From assembly GCA_045579195.1 (NCBI GenBank), contig JAZNLR010000010.1, positions 1 through 47,475 on the forward strand: 47,475 bases of DNA, read 5' to 3'. The DNA comes from JAZNLR01 sp045579195. GTDB lineage: Bacteria; Bacillota; Clostridia; Christensenellales; CAMQZB01. Positions within the stretch are counted from its first letter, which is position 1, and the number at the start of each line of letters is the position of its first letter. The position numbers were made by a program, and so were the translations under genes. Under the pieces are notes generated by a model. The model was not told the origin of the DNA and searched no databases. It saw nothing but the letters and a program-made list of their open reading frames with translations. Shown piece after piece: positions 7,484 to 16,610 of the stretch.

Positions 7484-9189
7484 TCTCTTTCTTCTCTCCA
7501 TTCTTTTTCTTCTTGTGTTGACAATTCAACCCAATGGTCGACAAGACCCAATGCGGTGACGTACGTTTTCATATCCTGCACGTCATCCGGATAGTAAGTT
7601 TCGGCAAGTTCCGTTGAGCCCCAACAAAAGGAGACCAACATTGCTGCCAACGCTTCTTCATTTGTAAATGTCTGACCCGAAGCTTTCACCGCATTCTTGA
7701 TGATTTCAAACTCACGGAAGAAGATCTTGTCAAACTTCTCCATCTCCAAAGTGCAAACAGCGTATGCCGAGGCATAGACATCCTTCATCACCGCATCTGC
7801 ACTCTCAAACGCACGAGAATGGCGAATGCGGAAGCGTGAAAAGAAGTATCCCTCGAGAACCGAAACCGTGTCAAAGAGAGAAAAGCGCACGACGCATTTT
7901 AATGCAAAGCGCTTAAACTCCATTCCATACATCCCCGACAGCAACACAGCCCTCAAAATGCGCTTGGAAAAAGTGCTTTTTAAGGATGCAATAAACGAAA
8001 GCACATCCTCTTGCAGCTTCGGATCCCGTATACTGAGCGCCCATTCGAGAAGCTCCTCATCCTCTGACTTCATCTCCTCTGCGGAAAGGAGCAAAACCTG
8101 TTCCAACCTTCTCAACCGACGGACGACCTCAGGCATCGGAACCTGAAAAACGTATGGATAAGAAACCTCCTGCGGATTTTCCTTTAAGATTGCCATTTCA
8201 CGCACATAAAAACGGGCAATACTGTCATGCGGAAAAAGCTCGGCAATCTTCAAAAAGACCATCCTCGCCTCCTCAAAGCGTCTGAGGTTTGCGAGCGTGA
8301 TCGCCAGCATAAACGCAATCTCGATTTGGTATGGCTGCTCGCTTGCAACACTCTGCAAGAGAGGCAAAGCCTTGTCAAACTGTTTCGCATCACAAAAAGC
8401 CGCCGCCACCCGCATTTTCATCACGGGATTCTTTGCATCCACGGAAGACAAAGCTTCCGTAACGGCTTTTCGTTCCTCCTCTTTCGCAAGAGAAAGTTTA
8501 TAGCTCAACGCAACGATATTTTCGGGGTCACGCTCCAAAATCCGATCACAACACGAAATGACTTCTTTGTTCTCCCCCATCAGCGCATGACAGAGAGCTT
8601 TTTCTTCCAAGATTTTGACATTTTCGCCATCTTCTTGCAAGCTTTTTTCAATGCATTCTTTCGCCTCGCGCGTTTTTCCCGCGCGCATAAAATCCCGCGC
8701 CGCATCGATCGCCGCATCGCTTCCGGCATCTTTTTCGTATACCACGCGGTAAGAATTCATCTCCTCCGCGTTATAAAGATCCTCAATGTCATCAAACTTA
8801 TAAAGCTGTTCCTCGCTGTTTGCATTGTGCTCGCAAAAGCGATTGAGATGATAAAACGCAGCTGTGTGATCGCCAAGGCAAAGATAGTTTTTCGCAACGT
8901 AATAATAGCAGTCGTTCTCGGCAGGGTTTCTGTCCAGCGCCATAAACAGCAGATCATTCGCCGCGTGAAACAGGCCATAAGAAACGTCTCCCAAAAGATG
9001 GGTCGAATTGGAAAGCCCCATCACGGAATAGACGTTGGCAATTGCCATTAGGACGTCTGACTTTTCCTCATAGTTCGCAATGCGACGAAGCGCCTTGACT
9101 GCATCAATATATTTTTTCTGTTTGATCAGCTCTTTCGCGCGCTGTTTGTGAAACGCATCCGGCCGTTCAAATTGAATGACGTTTTCCAT
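7480..9189 (-). CDS. TPR-repeat protein
   Basis: A 569-residue cytoplasmic protein with no signal peptide. Tetratricopeptide-like helix pairs run through the first 330 residues, for example CYYYVAKNYLCLGDHTAAF, AARDFMRAGKTREAKECIEK, LCHALMGENKEVISCCDRI and AAAFCDAKQFDKALPLLQS. The C-terminal 250 residues are helical but I do not recognise them. The start was placed at ATG 9187-9189, 16 bases after the methyltransferase stop and preceded by AAAGGGAA; an upstream in-frame ATG would overlap the methyltransferase gene by 50 bases. TPR proteins are adaptors, so binding to the neighbouring helical-repeat protein is a reasonable inference only. Confidence 0.8.
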   Translation of the reverse strand: MENVIQFERPDAFHKQRAKELIKQKKYIDAVKALRRIANYEEKSDVLMAIANVYSVMGLSNSTHLLGDVSYGLFHAANDLLFMALDRNPAENDCYYYVAKNYLCLGDHTAAFYHLNRFCEHNANSEEQLYKFDDIEDLYNAEEMNSYRVVYEKDAGSDAAIDAARDFMRAGKTREAKECIEKSLQEDGENVKILEEKALCHALMGENKEVISCCDRILERDPENIVALSYKLSLAKEEERKAVTEALSSVDAKNPVMKMRVAAAFCDAKQFDKALPLLQSVASEQPYQIEIAFMLAITLANLRRFEEARMVFLKIAELFPHDSIARFYVREMAILKENPQEVSYPYVFQVPMPEVVRRLRRLEQVLLLSAEEMKSEDEELLEWALSIRDPKLQEDVLSFIASLKSTFSKRILRAVLLSGMYGMEFKRFALKCVVRFSLFDTVSVLEGYFFSRFRIRHSRAFESADAVMKDVYASAYAVCTLEMEKFDKIFFREFEIIKNAVKASGQTFTNEEALAAMLVSFCWGSTELAETYYPDDVQDMKTYVTALGLVDHWVELSTQEEKEWREERE

Positions 9190-9205
9190 ATCAAAATGAT
9201 TCCCT

Positions 9206-9955
9206 TTACAGCGAAAGCTTTTTCCCTTTTCGCGCAAAGAATTGTATTCTTTCACTCGTCTTCTTTGTCGGTTTCAATGTCAAAAACTCGGAAGCGAGAA
9301 CGTCGGCAAAGCCAACTTTGTTGAGTGCGTTTAAAATTTCAGTTTCTCCGTGAAGAAACTGCTCGTGCATTTCGTCAAACCTGCGGTACTTTTCACCTTC
9401 GCGAACAAAGAAAGAAAGATCCATCTTCACCGACGTTCCATCACACTCGTTCTGCCAAAAGTATGTCACTTCTTCCCCGTCGTCATAAAAGAGATTGTCC
9501 CCCAAGACGGTTTTAAGCTTATAGGAAGATGAAATATCAAAGGCAAACAGACCGCCTTCGTCAAGCGCATCGAAAACGCGTGCAAACACGCCGGGCAGAT
9601 CTGAACTTGGAATATAGTTCAACCCATCACAAACACACGTGACGAACGCAACATTCTTCGGAAAATCAAACGTTCTGAAATCCGCTTCCGAAAAGAGGAT
9701 GCGAACACCGTTTTTGCGCGCCTTTTCCTGCGCGATGCGGAGCATCTCTTCAGAGAGATCGGTTCCGATCATCTCATATCCCGCACGTGCCAAAGGAACG
9801 GTCACGTTTCCGCTTCCGCAAGCGAGATCCACACCGCGCGCTCCGCGTTCCACGTTCTTTGCAAGAACGGATAATAAATACTGCGACCATTGTTCATAGT
9901 CGCAGTCGTACATCAGCGCATCATAAAATTTTGCAAACTGATCGTAAGAAGACAT
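9206..9955 (-). CDS. Class I SAM-dependent methyltransferase
   Basis: A 249-residue methyltransferase. Motif I is VDLACGSGNVTVPLA (about residues 42-56), followed by the acidic residue of motif II in GTDLSEEM and motif III/IV around VTCVCDGLNYI. This matches the Methyltransf_25/11 type that acts on small molecules or unknown acceptors. The substrate cannot be read from sequence. Start with GGAGGAAAG before the ATG at 9953-9955. It lies 14 bases downstream of the DUF624-like gene and 16 bases upstream of the TPR gene, so it belongs to the operon. Confidence 0.85.
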   Translation of the reverse strand: MSSYDQFAKFYDALMYDCDYEQWSQYLLSVLAKNVERGARGVDLACGSGNVTVPLARAGYEMIGTDLSEEMLRIAQEKARKNGVRILFSEADFRTFDFPKNVAFVTCVCDGLNYIPSSDLPGVFARVFDALDEGGLFAFDISSSYKLKTVLGDNLFYDDGEEVTYFWQNECDGTSVKMDLSFFVREGEKYRRFDEMHEQFLHGETEILNALNKVGFADVLASEFLTLKPTKKTSERIQFFARKGKKLSL

Positions 9956-9969
9956 TCTTTCCTCCGCTC

Positions 9970-11265
9970 TTATTTCGACTTCTTTTTCTTCTTCGGGGGT
10001 TCATATCCTTCCAGAAGCATTGCCTCCTCGTATCCCTCGAAGTGCTCGTCGTCATCATCGGGCAGATTGTTCTCGTCATACTCAATGCCAGCGATGAGAT
10101 CTTCCCCCTCATGTGCGTTTGCCCATTCCTCAGCGTCTTTACGGATGATCTCCTTCTCCTCCGCAAGGCGAGCAAGGTCAGCACGCGAATATGCCTCGGG
10201 CAATTCGGTGATTGTGATCTCTTCGTCGGTGACAGGCTTCACAGCGCGGCGCTTCTTCATTTCGCCAAGCGGGTTGTGTTCCGCCTCTTTCTGCCTGCGG
10301 TACTTTTCTTCTGCGGTCGTCTTACCGCTCTTTGCAACCTTCGCGTAGATTCCGCGATCCTTCACAGCGCCCTCGATGCGATCGTTGATGAAGCGGTCGA
10401 ACACCCACTGAGAATAGTTCGTGATGACCAACAGCGCAAAGCTGAATCCGCACAGGAAGTAGAAGAACACCACCATGCTGGACAGCGCAGGGATGAGAAG
10501 AGAAATAAACATCGGGCAGATTGCGAGCGCCAAGAAGAAGATGTTCTGAACGAGCAAACCCACCGTCATATAGAACGCATTTTTCAAGACGTGAATGAAC
10601 TTCAATTGATACGTCGTGATGATGGTCAGCATAAACATCACCATGATCGACGAGAAGATCAAAAGAATATAAGATGCAACGCTTGCGATGGTGCTCATCG
10701 TGTCTCCGCCGAAATAATAGATCAATCGGTCATTATAGGCCTGGGTTAAGAAGAACAACGAGAGAACCGCAGCAAACAGAACAGTGGTCAAGAAGGTTTG
10801 CCAGAAATTCTGCTTAATTCCTTTCCACATATCAGGAGCAATGGAAACACCCTCCGTCCAAACGAGCTGACGCATGACGTACGTCGCGCCCGAGAGAACC
10901 AAGCTTGAGAAGATAACGGCGATGGGAAGATAAATGCACATAAACTGAATTTCCATATAGTTCGTGAGTGCAAATCCAACGTCGCCAACGTTGAGGTCCA
11001 CAGGATATCCAACGCCGATTGCCGAGGTATACGGCAAGCCTGCGCCGATTGCCATCTCGTTGATATACTGCAAATAGACAACCGCAATCACCGGCAAGAG
11101 CCCAACCAAGAGGATCAGGTTGACAAAGAAAATCTTTGAGAACTGCCCGAAGAAAATGCTCTTTCCCAGCTCCCAACGGTTGCTCGGCATTGTTCGACGT
11201 GCGTAATCCTCGTCCTTTTCCTTTCCAACGATTAAGTTATGCAAAATTCCTTTCTTTTCAGCCAT
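9970..11265 (-). CDS. DUF624-like membrane protein with long charged C-terminal tail
   Basis: A 431-residue protein. Five to six transmembrane segments lie between about residues 35 and 295 and the layout (long N-terminal helix pair, WKGIKQNFWQTFLTTVLFA, then paired helices) resembles the DUF624/YesL family, often found beside sugar transport genes. The last 130 residues are cytoplasmic, highly charged and end in a lysine run (KKKKKS), with an acidic stretch DDDDEH before it. First gene of a four-gene minus-strand operon with methyltransferase, TPR and helical-repeat genes. Start ATG at 11263-11265 after GAAGGAAG. The family call is by shape only. Confidence 0.6.
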   Translation of the reverse strand: MAEKKGILHNLIVGKEKDEDYARRTMPSNRWELGKSIFFGQFSKIFFVNLILLVGLLPVIAVVYLQYINEMAIGAGLPYTSAIGVGYPVDLNVGDVGFALTNYMEIQFMCIYLPIAVIFSSLVLSGATYVMRQLVWTEGVSIAPDMWKGIKQNFWQTFLTTVLFAAVLSLFFLTQAYNDRLIYYFGGDTMSTIASVASYILLIFSSIMVMFMLTIITTYQLKFIHVLKNAFYMTVGLLVQNIFFLALAICPMFISLLIPALSSMVVFFYFLCGFSFALLVITNYSQWVFDRFINDRIEGAVKDRGIYAKVAKSGKTTAEEKYRRQKEAEHNPLGEMKKRRAVKPVTDEEITITELPEAYSRADLARLAEEKEIIRKDAEEWANAHEGEDLIAGIEYDENNLPDDDDEHFEGYEEAMLLEGYEPPKKKKKSK

Positions 11266-11390
11266 ACAAAACTTCCTTCTCTATTTTCCCCTGTCAACGC
11301 CATATGAAAGATAAGCCGCTTTCAAGGGAACGGTCTTTGTGTGTTTTCTTTCCAATCCACACAAAAACACGATTTGATACATTTTCCTAT

Positions 11391-11419
11391 ATTGTAATAT
11401 AAAATCCAAAATATATCAA
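11391..11419 (-). promoter_or_regulatory. Sigma-A-type promoter for the 11265-6662 operon
   Basis: Minus-strand TTGATA and TACAAT, 17-base spacer. It leaves a leader of about 120 bases before the ATG at 11265; I see no known riboswitch in that leader. Confidence 0.6.
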
Positions 11420-11449
11420 GAAAAAATCAAGCGTCCATGGCAAAAAATA

Positions 11450-11479
11450 TTGACAAACACACAATTCTCATGATATGAT
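11450..11479 (+). promoter_or_regulatory. Sigma-A promoter for asd-dapA-dapB
   Basis: Perfect TTGACA and TATGAT with an 18-base spacer, ending just upstream of the lysine aptamer. Confidence 0.85.
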
Positions 11480-11490
11480 AACCATAATTG

Positions 11491-11640
11491 AAACTGAAGG
11501 TAGAGGAGCAGGAAACATCAGTACTCCACGGTGTGGGCGAAAGGGTATTCTTGCCGAAGCGGGAAACCGCTGGGTATACGGGCTAATACCCGTATAACTG
11601 TCGCCTCAAGCGAGGCGGAGCACTATCTGATTTTCAGGCA
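11491..11640 (+). promoter_or_regulatory. Lysine riboswitch (L box) aptamer
   Basis: Binds lysine in the nascent mRNA and lowers expression of the diaminopimelate/lysine genes downstream. L-box core elements are in order: AGGTAGAGGAGC, then CAGTACTCC, GGGCGAAAGGG, TTGCCGAAGC, ACTGTCGCC and GGCGGAGCACTATCT. The closing P1 stem pairs AGGTAG (11498-11503) with CTATCT (11623-11628), using one G-U pair. The 516-base gap between 11265 and 11782 is explained by two divergent promoters, this aptamer and its terminator. Confidence 0.94.
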
Positions 11641-11712
11641 AACTGCCATTTTTGCGCGCGTTTCACACATCGAAGGAACGGGCAAAGAATGGGAGATCCT
11701 GTGAATTTTTTG

Positions 11713-11741
11713 ACGCGCTCCGACTTCGAAGTGCGTTTTTT
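11713..11741 (+). terminator. Riboswitch expression-platform terminator
   Basis: Stem ACGCGCT (11713-11719) with AGTGCGT (11730-11736) followed by TTTTTT, 40 bases before the asd ATG. Expected to form when lysine is bound. The competing antiterminator was not resolved by eye. Confidence 0.75.
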
Positions 11742-11781
11742 AATATCTGACTATCTTTTTAATCCTTGGAGGATCATCAAT

Positions 11782-12780
11782 ATGAAAAAATTTAATGTTG
11801 CTGTTGTTGGCGCAACGGGTATGGTCGGAAGAAAGTTCTTGGAAGTTCTCACCGAACGCAAGCTCCCCGTTGAAAATTACTATCTCTTTGCATCCGCAAA
11901 AAGCGCCGGAAAGAAGATCGACTTCATGGGCAAGGAACACACCGTTTTGGAACTCAATGAGGAAAACATCCGTGCACACAAGGTCGACATCGCGCTCTTC
12001 TCCGCAGGCGCAGGCACGTCCAAGACGTATGCTCCCCTCTTCGCAGAGCTCGGAACGGTCGTCGTTGACAACTCCAGCCAGTGGAGAACGGATCCCGAAG
12101 TTCCCCTTGTCGTTCCCGAGGTCAATCCGCAGGATATCGATTGGAATAAGGGAATCATCGCAAACCCGAACTGCTCCACCATTCAGGCAATGGTGGCCCT
12201 CAAGCCTCTTCACGATCGCTTCCGCATCAAGCGCATTGTGTACTCCACCTATCAGGCGGTTTCCGGCGCAGGTGTCGGCGGCTATAACGACCTGAAGGAA
12301 GGAATGGCAGGCAATCCTCCCACGAAGTTCGTGCATCCCATCGCAGGCAACATCATTCCGCACATTGACTCCTTCACCGACAGCGGATATACGAAGGAAG
12401 AGATCAAAATGATGTTTGAAACGCGTAAGATCCTCGGCGATCAGAGTCTGAAGATCACCGCAACCACCGCACGCGTTCCCGTCTTCCACGGGCACAGCGA
12501 GTCCATCAACCTTGAGTTCTTCAACCCTTGCACCATCGAAGAGGTCAAAGAAGCCCTCGCAAATGCACCCGGACTCGTCCTTTTGGACGACGTTGCAAAC
12601 AACGTTTATCCGATGCCCATTTACGCAGAGAACAAAGATGAAGTCTTCGTTGGCCGCGTTCGTATTGATGACTCTGTTGACAGCGGCGTCAATCTCTGGG
12701 TCGTTGCAGACAACATCCGCAAGGGTGCTGCAACCAACGCAGTTCAGATCGCGGAATTGCTCATCGCAAAGATGGCATAA
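11782..12780 (+). CDS. asd: Aspartate-semialdehyde dehydrogenase
   Basis: Reduces L-aspartyl-4-phosphate to L-aspartate-4-semialdehyde with NADPH, the branch point to lysine/diaminopimelate, threonine and methionine. 332 residues, normal for the family. The Rossmann start VAVVGATGMVGRKFLEVL is at residues 5-22; the catalytic Cys is in NPNCSTIQ near residue 130, and RVPVFHGHSE near 235 carries the substrate-binding Arg and catalytic His. The start was set to ATG 11782 with TTGGAGGA upstream; the frame stays open 31 codons further up but that part is the riboswitch terminator. First gene of asd-dapA-dapB, controlled by lysine. Confidence 0.96.
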   Translation: MKKFNVAVVGATGMVGRKFLEVLTERKLPVENYYLFASAKSAGKKIDFMGKEHTVLELNEENIRAHKVDIALFSAGAGTSKTYAPLFAELGTVVVDNSSQWRTDPEVPLVVPEVNPQDIDWNKGIIANPNCSTIQAMVALKPLHDRFRIKRIVYSTYQAVSGAGVGGYNDLKEGMAGNPPTKFVHPIAGNIIPHIDSFTDSGYTKEEIKMMFETRKILGDQSLKITATTARVPVFHGHSESINLEFFNPCTIEEVKEALANAPGLVLLDDVANNVYPMPIYAENKDEVFVGRVRIDDSVDSGVNLWVVADNIRKGAATNAVQIAELLIAKMA

Positions 12781-12858
12781 AACACCAAAGACGCACACAT
12801 TTTTCAATCAACACATATATTGCAAGCGGATGGGATTCCACCCGCGGAGGTTAATTTT

Positions 12859-13746
12859 ATGAAACTGTTTCAAGGAAGCTGCACAGCACTCATCACCCCG
12901 TTCGATGAAAACGGCGCAATCGACTTTGCCGAGTTCGGCAAAATGATTGAATTCCAGATCGAAAACGGAACGGATGCTATCGTCGTCGCAGGATCGACAG
13001 GTGAACCCTCCACGCTGACCGCACAGGAAAAGCACGATCTCATTGCGTACGCCGTAAAAAAGGTCAATCACCGCATCGTCGTCATCGCGGGAACGGGTGG
13101 GAATTGCACGAGAACGGCCATTGAGGACAGCAAGGACGCTGAAGCTCTGGGAGTGGATGGTTTGCTCGTCGTCACGCCGTACTACAACAAGTGCACGCAA
13201 AACGGCCTCGTCGCATATTACCGCGCAATCTGTGAAAGCGTGAAGATTCCTGTCCTTGCGTACAACGTTCCTGCGAGAACGGGTGTAAACCTTCTTCCGA
13301 AGACGGCAGGCATCATCGCAAAGATTCCCAACCTTGTCGGATTGAAAGACGCGACCGGAAATATGGCGCAGGCAATCGACACTTTGCGTGAGTTGGACGG
13401 AAATGCCGAGCTGTACTGTGGAGACGACGACATCAACTTCCCAATGCTCGCAATCGGTGCGGCAGGAATCATCTCCGTTATCTCCAACGTTATCCCAAAA
13501 GAACTCAAAGCAATGTGTGACGCATTCTTTGCAGGCGACATCGCAACGGCACAGGCATGGAACAAGAAGATGTTCCCCCTCTCCATCGCAATGTTCATCG
13601 AGGTCAATCCCATTCCCGCAAAGGCAGCTTGCAACCTCATCGGCTTCAAGGCAGGAACGCCACGTGCACCCCTGACCGAGCTCGAACCGCAAAATCTTGC
13701 AAAGCTGGAAGCTGCTATGGCTGAGTTTGGCGTTCAGCATCTTTAA
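12859..13746 (+). CDS. dapA: 4-hydroxy-tetrahydrodipicolinate synthase
   Basis: Condenses pyruvate with aspartate semialdehyde to give 4-hydroxy-tetrahydrodipicolinate, the first committed step of diaminopimelate/lysine synthesis. 295 residues, typical length. GSTGEPSTLT (about residue 45) is the pyruvate-binding block, YNVPARTGVNL holds the catalytic Tyr and the Arg of the active site, and the Schiff-base Lys is in VGLKDATGN (about 163). ATG 12859 follows GCGGAGG. It lies 78 bases after asd with no terminator between and 27 bases before dapB, so it is under the same riboswitch. Confidence 0.97.
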   Translation: MKLFQGSCTALITPFDENGAIDFAEFGKMIEFQIENGTDAIVVAGSTGEPSTLTAQEKHDLIAYAVKKVNHRIVVIAGTGGNCTRTAIEDSKDAEALGVDGLLVVTPYYNKCTQNGLVAYYRAICESVKIPVLAYNVPARTGVNLLPKTAGIIAKIPNLVGLKDATGNMAQAIDTLRELDGNAELYCGDDDINFPMLAIGAAGIISVISNVIPKELKAMCDAFFAGDIATAQAWNKKMFPLSIAMFIEVNPIPAKAACNLIGFKAGTPRAPLTELEPQNLAKLEAAMAEFGVQHL

Positions 13747-13773
13747 TTCCTTTCGCAGTTTGAGGAGGTCTTT

Positions 13774-14526
13774 ATGATCAACATTCTTCTCGTTGGCGCG
13801 TGCGGCAAGATGGGCCACGCTGTTGCTGCAAGTGCATCTTTGACGGAGGACGTTCGCATTGTTGCAGGTGTTGACGTCTTTGCCGATGCAACCGCACAGT
13901 TCCCCATTTACCCCGACTTTGATTCCGTCAAGGAAGCAATCGACGTCGTCATCGACTTCTCTTCCCCGAAGGTTCTTCCCTCCCTTCTTGCATTCTGCAA
14001 AAAGACGGGTGCGAGCGCAGTTCTCTGCACCACGGGGTATTCAGAGGCGGACAAGCAAACCATCTTGGATGCATCGAAAACCCTTGCGCTCTTCCAATCC
14101 GCAAATATGTCCGTCGGTATCAACTTGCTCTCCGAGCTATGCCGACGTGCTTCTTCCCTGCTCGGTTCAAACTTCGAAGTGGAGATCGTTGAAAAGCACC
14201 ACAACAAGAAAGTGGATGCACCCAGCGGAACGGCGCTTGCGCTTGCTGAGGAGATCGCTTCCGTGCGCGAAGGCTCTTCCTTCGTCTACGGTCGGCAAGG
14301 TGTGACGGGAAAGAGAACGCAAGCCGAAATCGGCATCCACGCCGTACGCGGCGGAAATATTGTCGGAGATCACGATGTGATGTTTATCAGCGACAACGAA
14401 ATCATCACCCTTTCCCACAGAGCAGAATCCAAAGCGGTCTTTGCAGACGGCGCTGTCCGTGCGGCAAAGTTTATCGCCGGAAAACCTGCCGGAAAGTACA
14501 GCATGAAAGATCTCATTTCGGAATAA
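13774..14526 (+). CDS. dapB: 4-hydroxy-tetrahydrodipicolinate reductase
   Basis: Reduces the DapA product to tetrahydrodipicolinate with NAD(P)H. 250 residues. The nucleotide-binding motif is LVGACGKMGHAV at the N-terminus, and the active-site signature is VEKHHNKKVDAPSGTAL (catalytic His and Lys) near residue 140. ATG 13774 follows GAGGAGG. Last gene of the operon; the shared bidirectional terminator lies 20 bases on. The later steps of the pathway are not in this window, so the branch used (succinylase, acetylase, dehydrogenase or aminotransferase) cannot be told. Confidence 0.97.
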   Translation: MINILLVGACGKMGHAVAASASLTEDVRIVAGVDVFADATAQFPIYPDFDSVKEAIDVVIDFSSPKVLPSLLAFCKKTGASAVLCTTGYSEADKQTILDASKTLALFQSANMSVGINLLSELCRRASSLLGSNFEVEIVEKHHNKKVDAPSGTALALAEEIASVREGSSFVYGRQGVTGKRTQAEIGIHAVRGGNIVGDHDVMFISDNEIITLSHRAESKAVFADGAVRAAKFIAGKPAGKYSMKDLISE

Positions 14527-14548
14527 ATGGTTTTTACCTTCAAAATAA

Positions 14549-14585
14549 AAAGCGGAACGGCAATTTTGCCGCTCCGCTTTTTTTC
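14549..14585. terminator. Bidirectional terminator between dapB and tkt
   Basis: Long stem AAAGCGGA-CGGCAA / TTGCCG-TCCGCTTT with T runs on both strands; serves convergent dapB (+) and transketolase (-). Confidence 0.85.
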
Positions 14586-14597
14586 TATCTCTTTTTT

Positions 14598-16571
14598 TTA
14601 CTTCTTCAAAACTTCTTTTGCCTTTGCAACGACGTTTTCAACAGTGAAGCCGTACTTCTTGAAGAGCTGACCTGCAGGTGCACTCTCGCCGAATCCGTCG
14701 ATTCCGATGACTGCTCCGTCCAATCCAACGTACTTATACCAACAACCCGTGCTTCCCGCCTCAACTGCAACACGTGCGCGAACGGCATTGGGAAGAACGC
14801 TCTCGCGGTACTCCGCGCTTTGACGGTCAAACTCTTCCAAGCAAGGCATCGAAATGACGCGAGCCTTGATCCCCTCTTTTGCGAGCTCTTCCTTTGCGCC
14901 CATGATCTGTTCCACTTCCGAGCCGCTTGCCATGAGGAGAACGTCCGGCGTTCCTTCGCAGTCAGCGAGAACGTATCCACCCTTCAACGCTGCAAGGCCG
15001 GTGTTTTCGTACTGCGGGAGATTCTGTCTGGTCAAGACGAGGCAGGTGGGTTTGTCACCCGTCAAAGCGGAAATCCAAGCTGCGGTGGTCTCCTTGCCGT
15101 CTGCCGGGCGGAACACCTTGATGTTCGGGATCGCACGAAGTCCGGTGAGGTGCTCAACGGGCTGATGGGTCGGGCCGTCTTCGCCGACGCCGATGGAGTC
15201 GTGCGTCAAGATGTACGTCACGGGCAGGTTCATGATCGCGCTCATACGCATTGCATTCTTCATATAATCGCTGAACACAAAGAAGGTTGCGCAGTAATTC
15301 TTTAAGCCGCCGTGCAAGCAGATTCCGTTGGAGATCGCACTCATTGCGTGCTCACGGATTCCGAAGTGCAAGTTAGAGCCGGTGCGATCCTCTTTCGAGA
15401 AGTCGCCGCGCTTTTTCATATTGGACTTGTTGGAAGGTGCAAGGTCTGCAGATCCACCGATCAGGTTGGGAACGAGATCCGCAAGCTTGTTAAGAACGGT
15501 AAAACTAGTGTTTCTCGTTGCATCGGGCTTTTCAAAACGGAAAAGATCTTCACAAGAAGCAAGATCAACCATTTCTCCGCTCATCCAAGCGCGATATTCC
15601 TTTGCGAGCTCGGGATATGCCTGTTCATACGAAGCAAAGAGTGTGTTCCAAGCAGCTTCCGCTCTTGCGCCCTTTTCACCCACTTCAGCGGTGTGAGCAA
15701 AGACTTCGTCAGGAACTTCGAACGCATCACAAGTCCAACCGAGGTTTTCAGCAAGTTTCTGGATGTTTGCTTCGCCGAGCGGTGCACCGTGACACTCATG
15801 AGAGCCCTGTTGCGGAGCGCCATATCCAATGATGGTCTTCACAACGATCAAAGTCGGCTTTTCATCCTGTGCCTTTGCGCGAGCAATTGCTTCTTTCAAA
15901 GCGTCAATGTCGTTTCCGTCGTCAACGTACTCCACGTTCCATCCCTGAGCCGCGTGACGCGCGCCGACGTCTTCACGGAATGCAATGTCCGTATCGCCCT
16001 CAATGGTAATCTCGTTGTCATCATAAAAGACGATGAGCTTATTGAGCCCAAGCGTTCCTGCCAAAGATGCAGCCTCAGCCTCGATGCCCTCCATCATACA
16101 TCCATCTCCTGCGAGGACGTACGTATAATGATCGACAATGGGATATCCTTCGCGGTTAAACTTTGCCGCAAGATAGCTTTCAGCAAGTGCCATACCAACG
16201 CCGTTTGCAACGCCCTGTCCGAGCGGGCCGGTCGTGGTCTCAACACCGACGGTGTGGCCGTACTCCGGGTGGCCCGGGGTCTTTGCGTTCATCTGACGGA
16301 ACTGCATCAAGTCTTCCTTCGTCAGACCGAATCCAAAGAGGTACAGCAGCGAATAATTCAACATCGAACCGTGTCCTGCCGAGAGAATAAAACGGTCGCG
16401 ATTGTCGAACTTCGGGTTCTTCGGGTTATACTTCATCGTATCTGCAAACAGAGTGTATCCAATCGGAGCAGAGCCCAAAGGAAGACCGGGATGGCCCGAG
16501 TTTGCCTTCTGGATTGCCTGCGCGGAAAGCATTCTGATCGCGTTTACGGTCAAATTTGCAACGTTATTCAT
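14598..16571 (-). CDS. tkt: Transketolase
   Basis: Thiamine diphosphate enzyme that moves two-carbon units between sugar phosphates in the non-oxidative pentose phosphate pathway. 657 residues, the full-length form with both N- and C-terminal halves in one chain. KANSGHPGLPLGSAP (about residue 23) carries the conserved catalytic His, LAGDGCMMEGIEAEA is the ThDP/Mg motif (GDG), HDSIGVGEDGPTHQPVEHL is the pyrimidine-domain block with the catalytic Glu region, and GFGESAPAG is the C-terminal signature. Start ATG 16571 with TTGGAGGTTG upstream. It lies 39 bases downstream of the phosphohexomutase gene, likely one operon. Confidence 0.97.
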   Translation of the reverse strand: MNNVANLTVNAIRMLSAQAIQKANSGHPGLPLGSAPIGYTLFADTMKYNPKNPKFDNRDRFILSAGHGSMLNYSLLYLFGFGLTKEDLMQFRQMNAKTPGHPEYGHTVGVETTTGPLGQGVANGVGMALAESYLAAKFNREGYPIVDHYTYVLAGDGCMMEGIEAEAASLAGTLGLNKLIVFYDDNEITIEGDTDIAFREDVGARHAAQGWNVEYVDDGNDIDALKEAIARAKAQDEKPTLIVVKTIIGYGAPQQGSHECHGAPLGEANIQKLAENLGWTCDAFEVPDEVFAHTAEVGEKGARAEAAWNTLFASYEQAYPELAKEYRAWMSGEMVDLASCEDLFRFEKPDATRNTSFTVLNKLADLVPNLIGGSADLAPSNKSNMKKRGDFSKEDRTGSNLHFGIREHAMSAISNGICLHGGLKNYCATFFVFSDYMKNAMRMSAIMNLPVTYILTHDSIGVGEDGPTHQPVEHLTGLRAIPNIKVFRPADGKETTAAWISALTGDKPTCLVLTRQNLPQYENTGLAALKGGYVLADCEGTPDVLLMASGSEVEQIMGAKEELAKEGIKARVISMPCLEEFDRQSAEYRESVLPNAVRARVAVEAGSTGCWYKYVGLDGAVIGIDGFGESAPAGQLFKKYGFTVENVVAKAKEVLKK

Positions 16572-16610
16572 GGATCAACCTCCAAAATATTTTCTTCATT
16601 CATTTGCGCG

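Noticed and set aside
11689..11781. 31-codon N-terminal extension of asd
   Set aside because: It lies in the riboswitch expression platform; the ATG at 11782 has a GGAGG site and begins the Rossmann motif.
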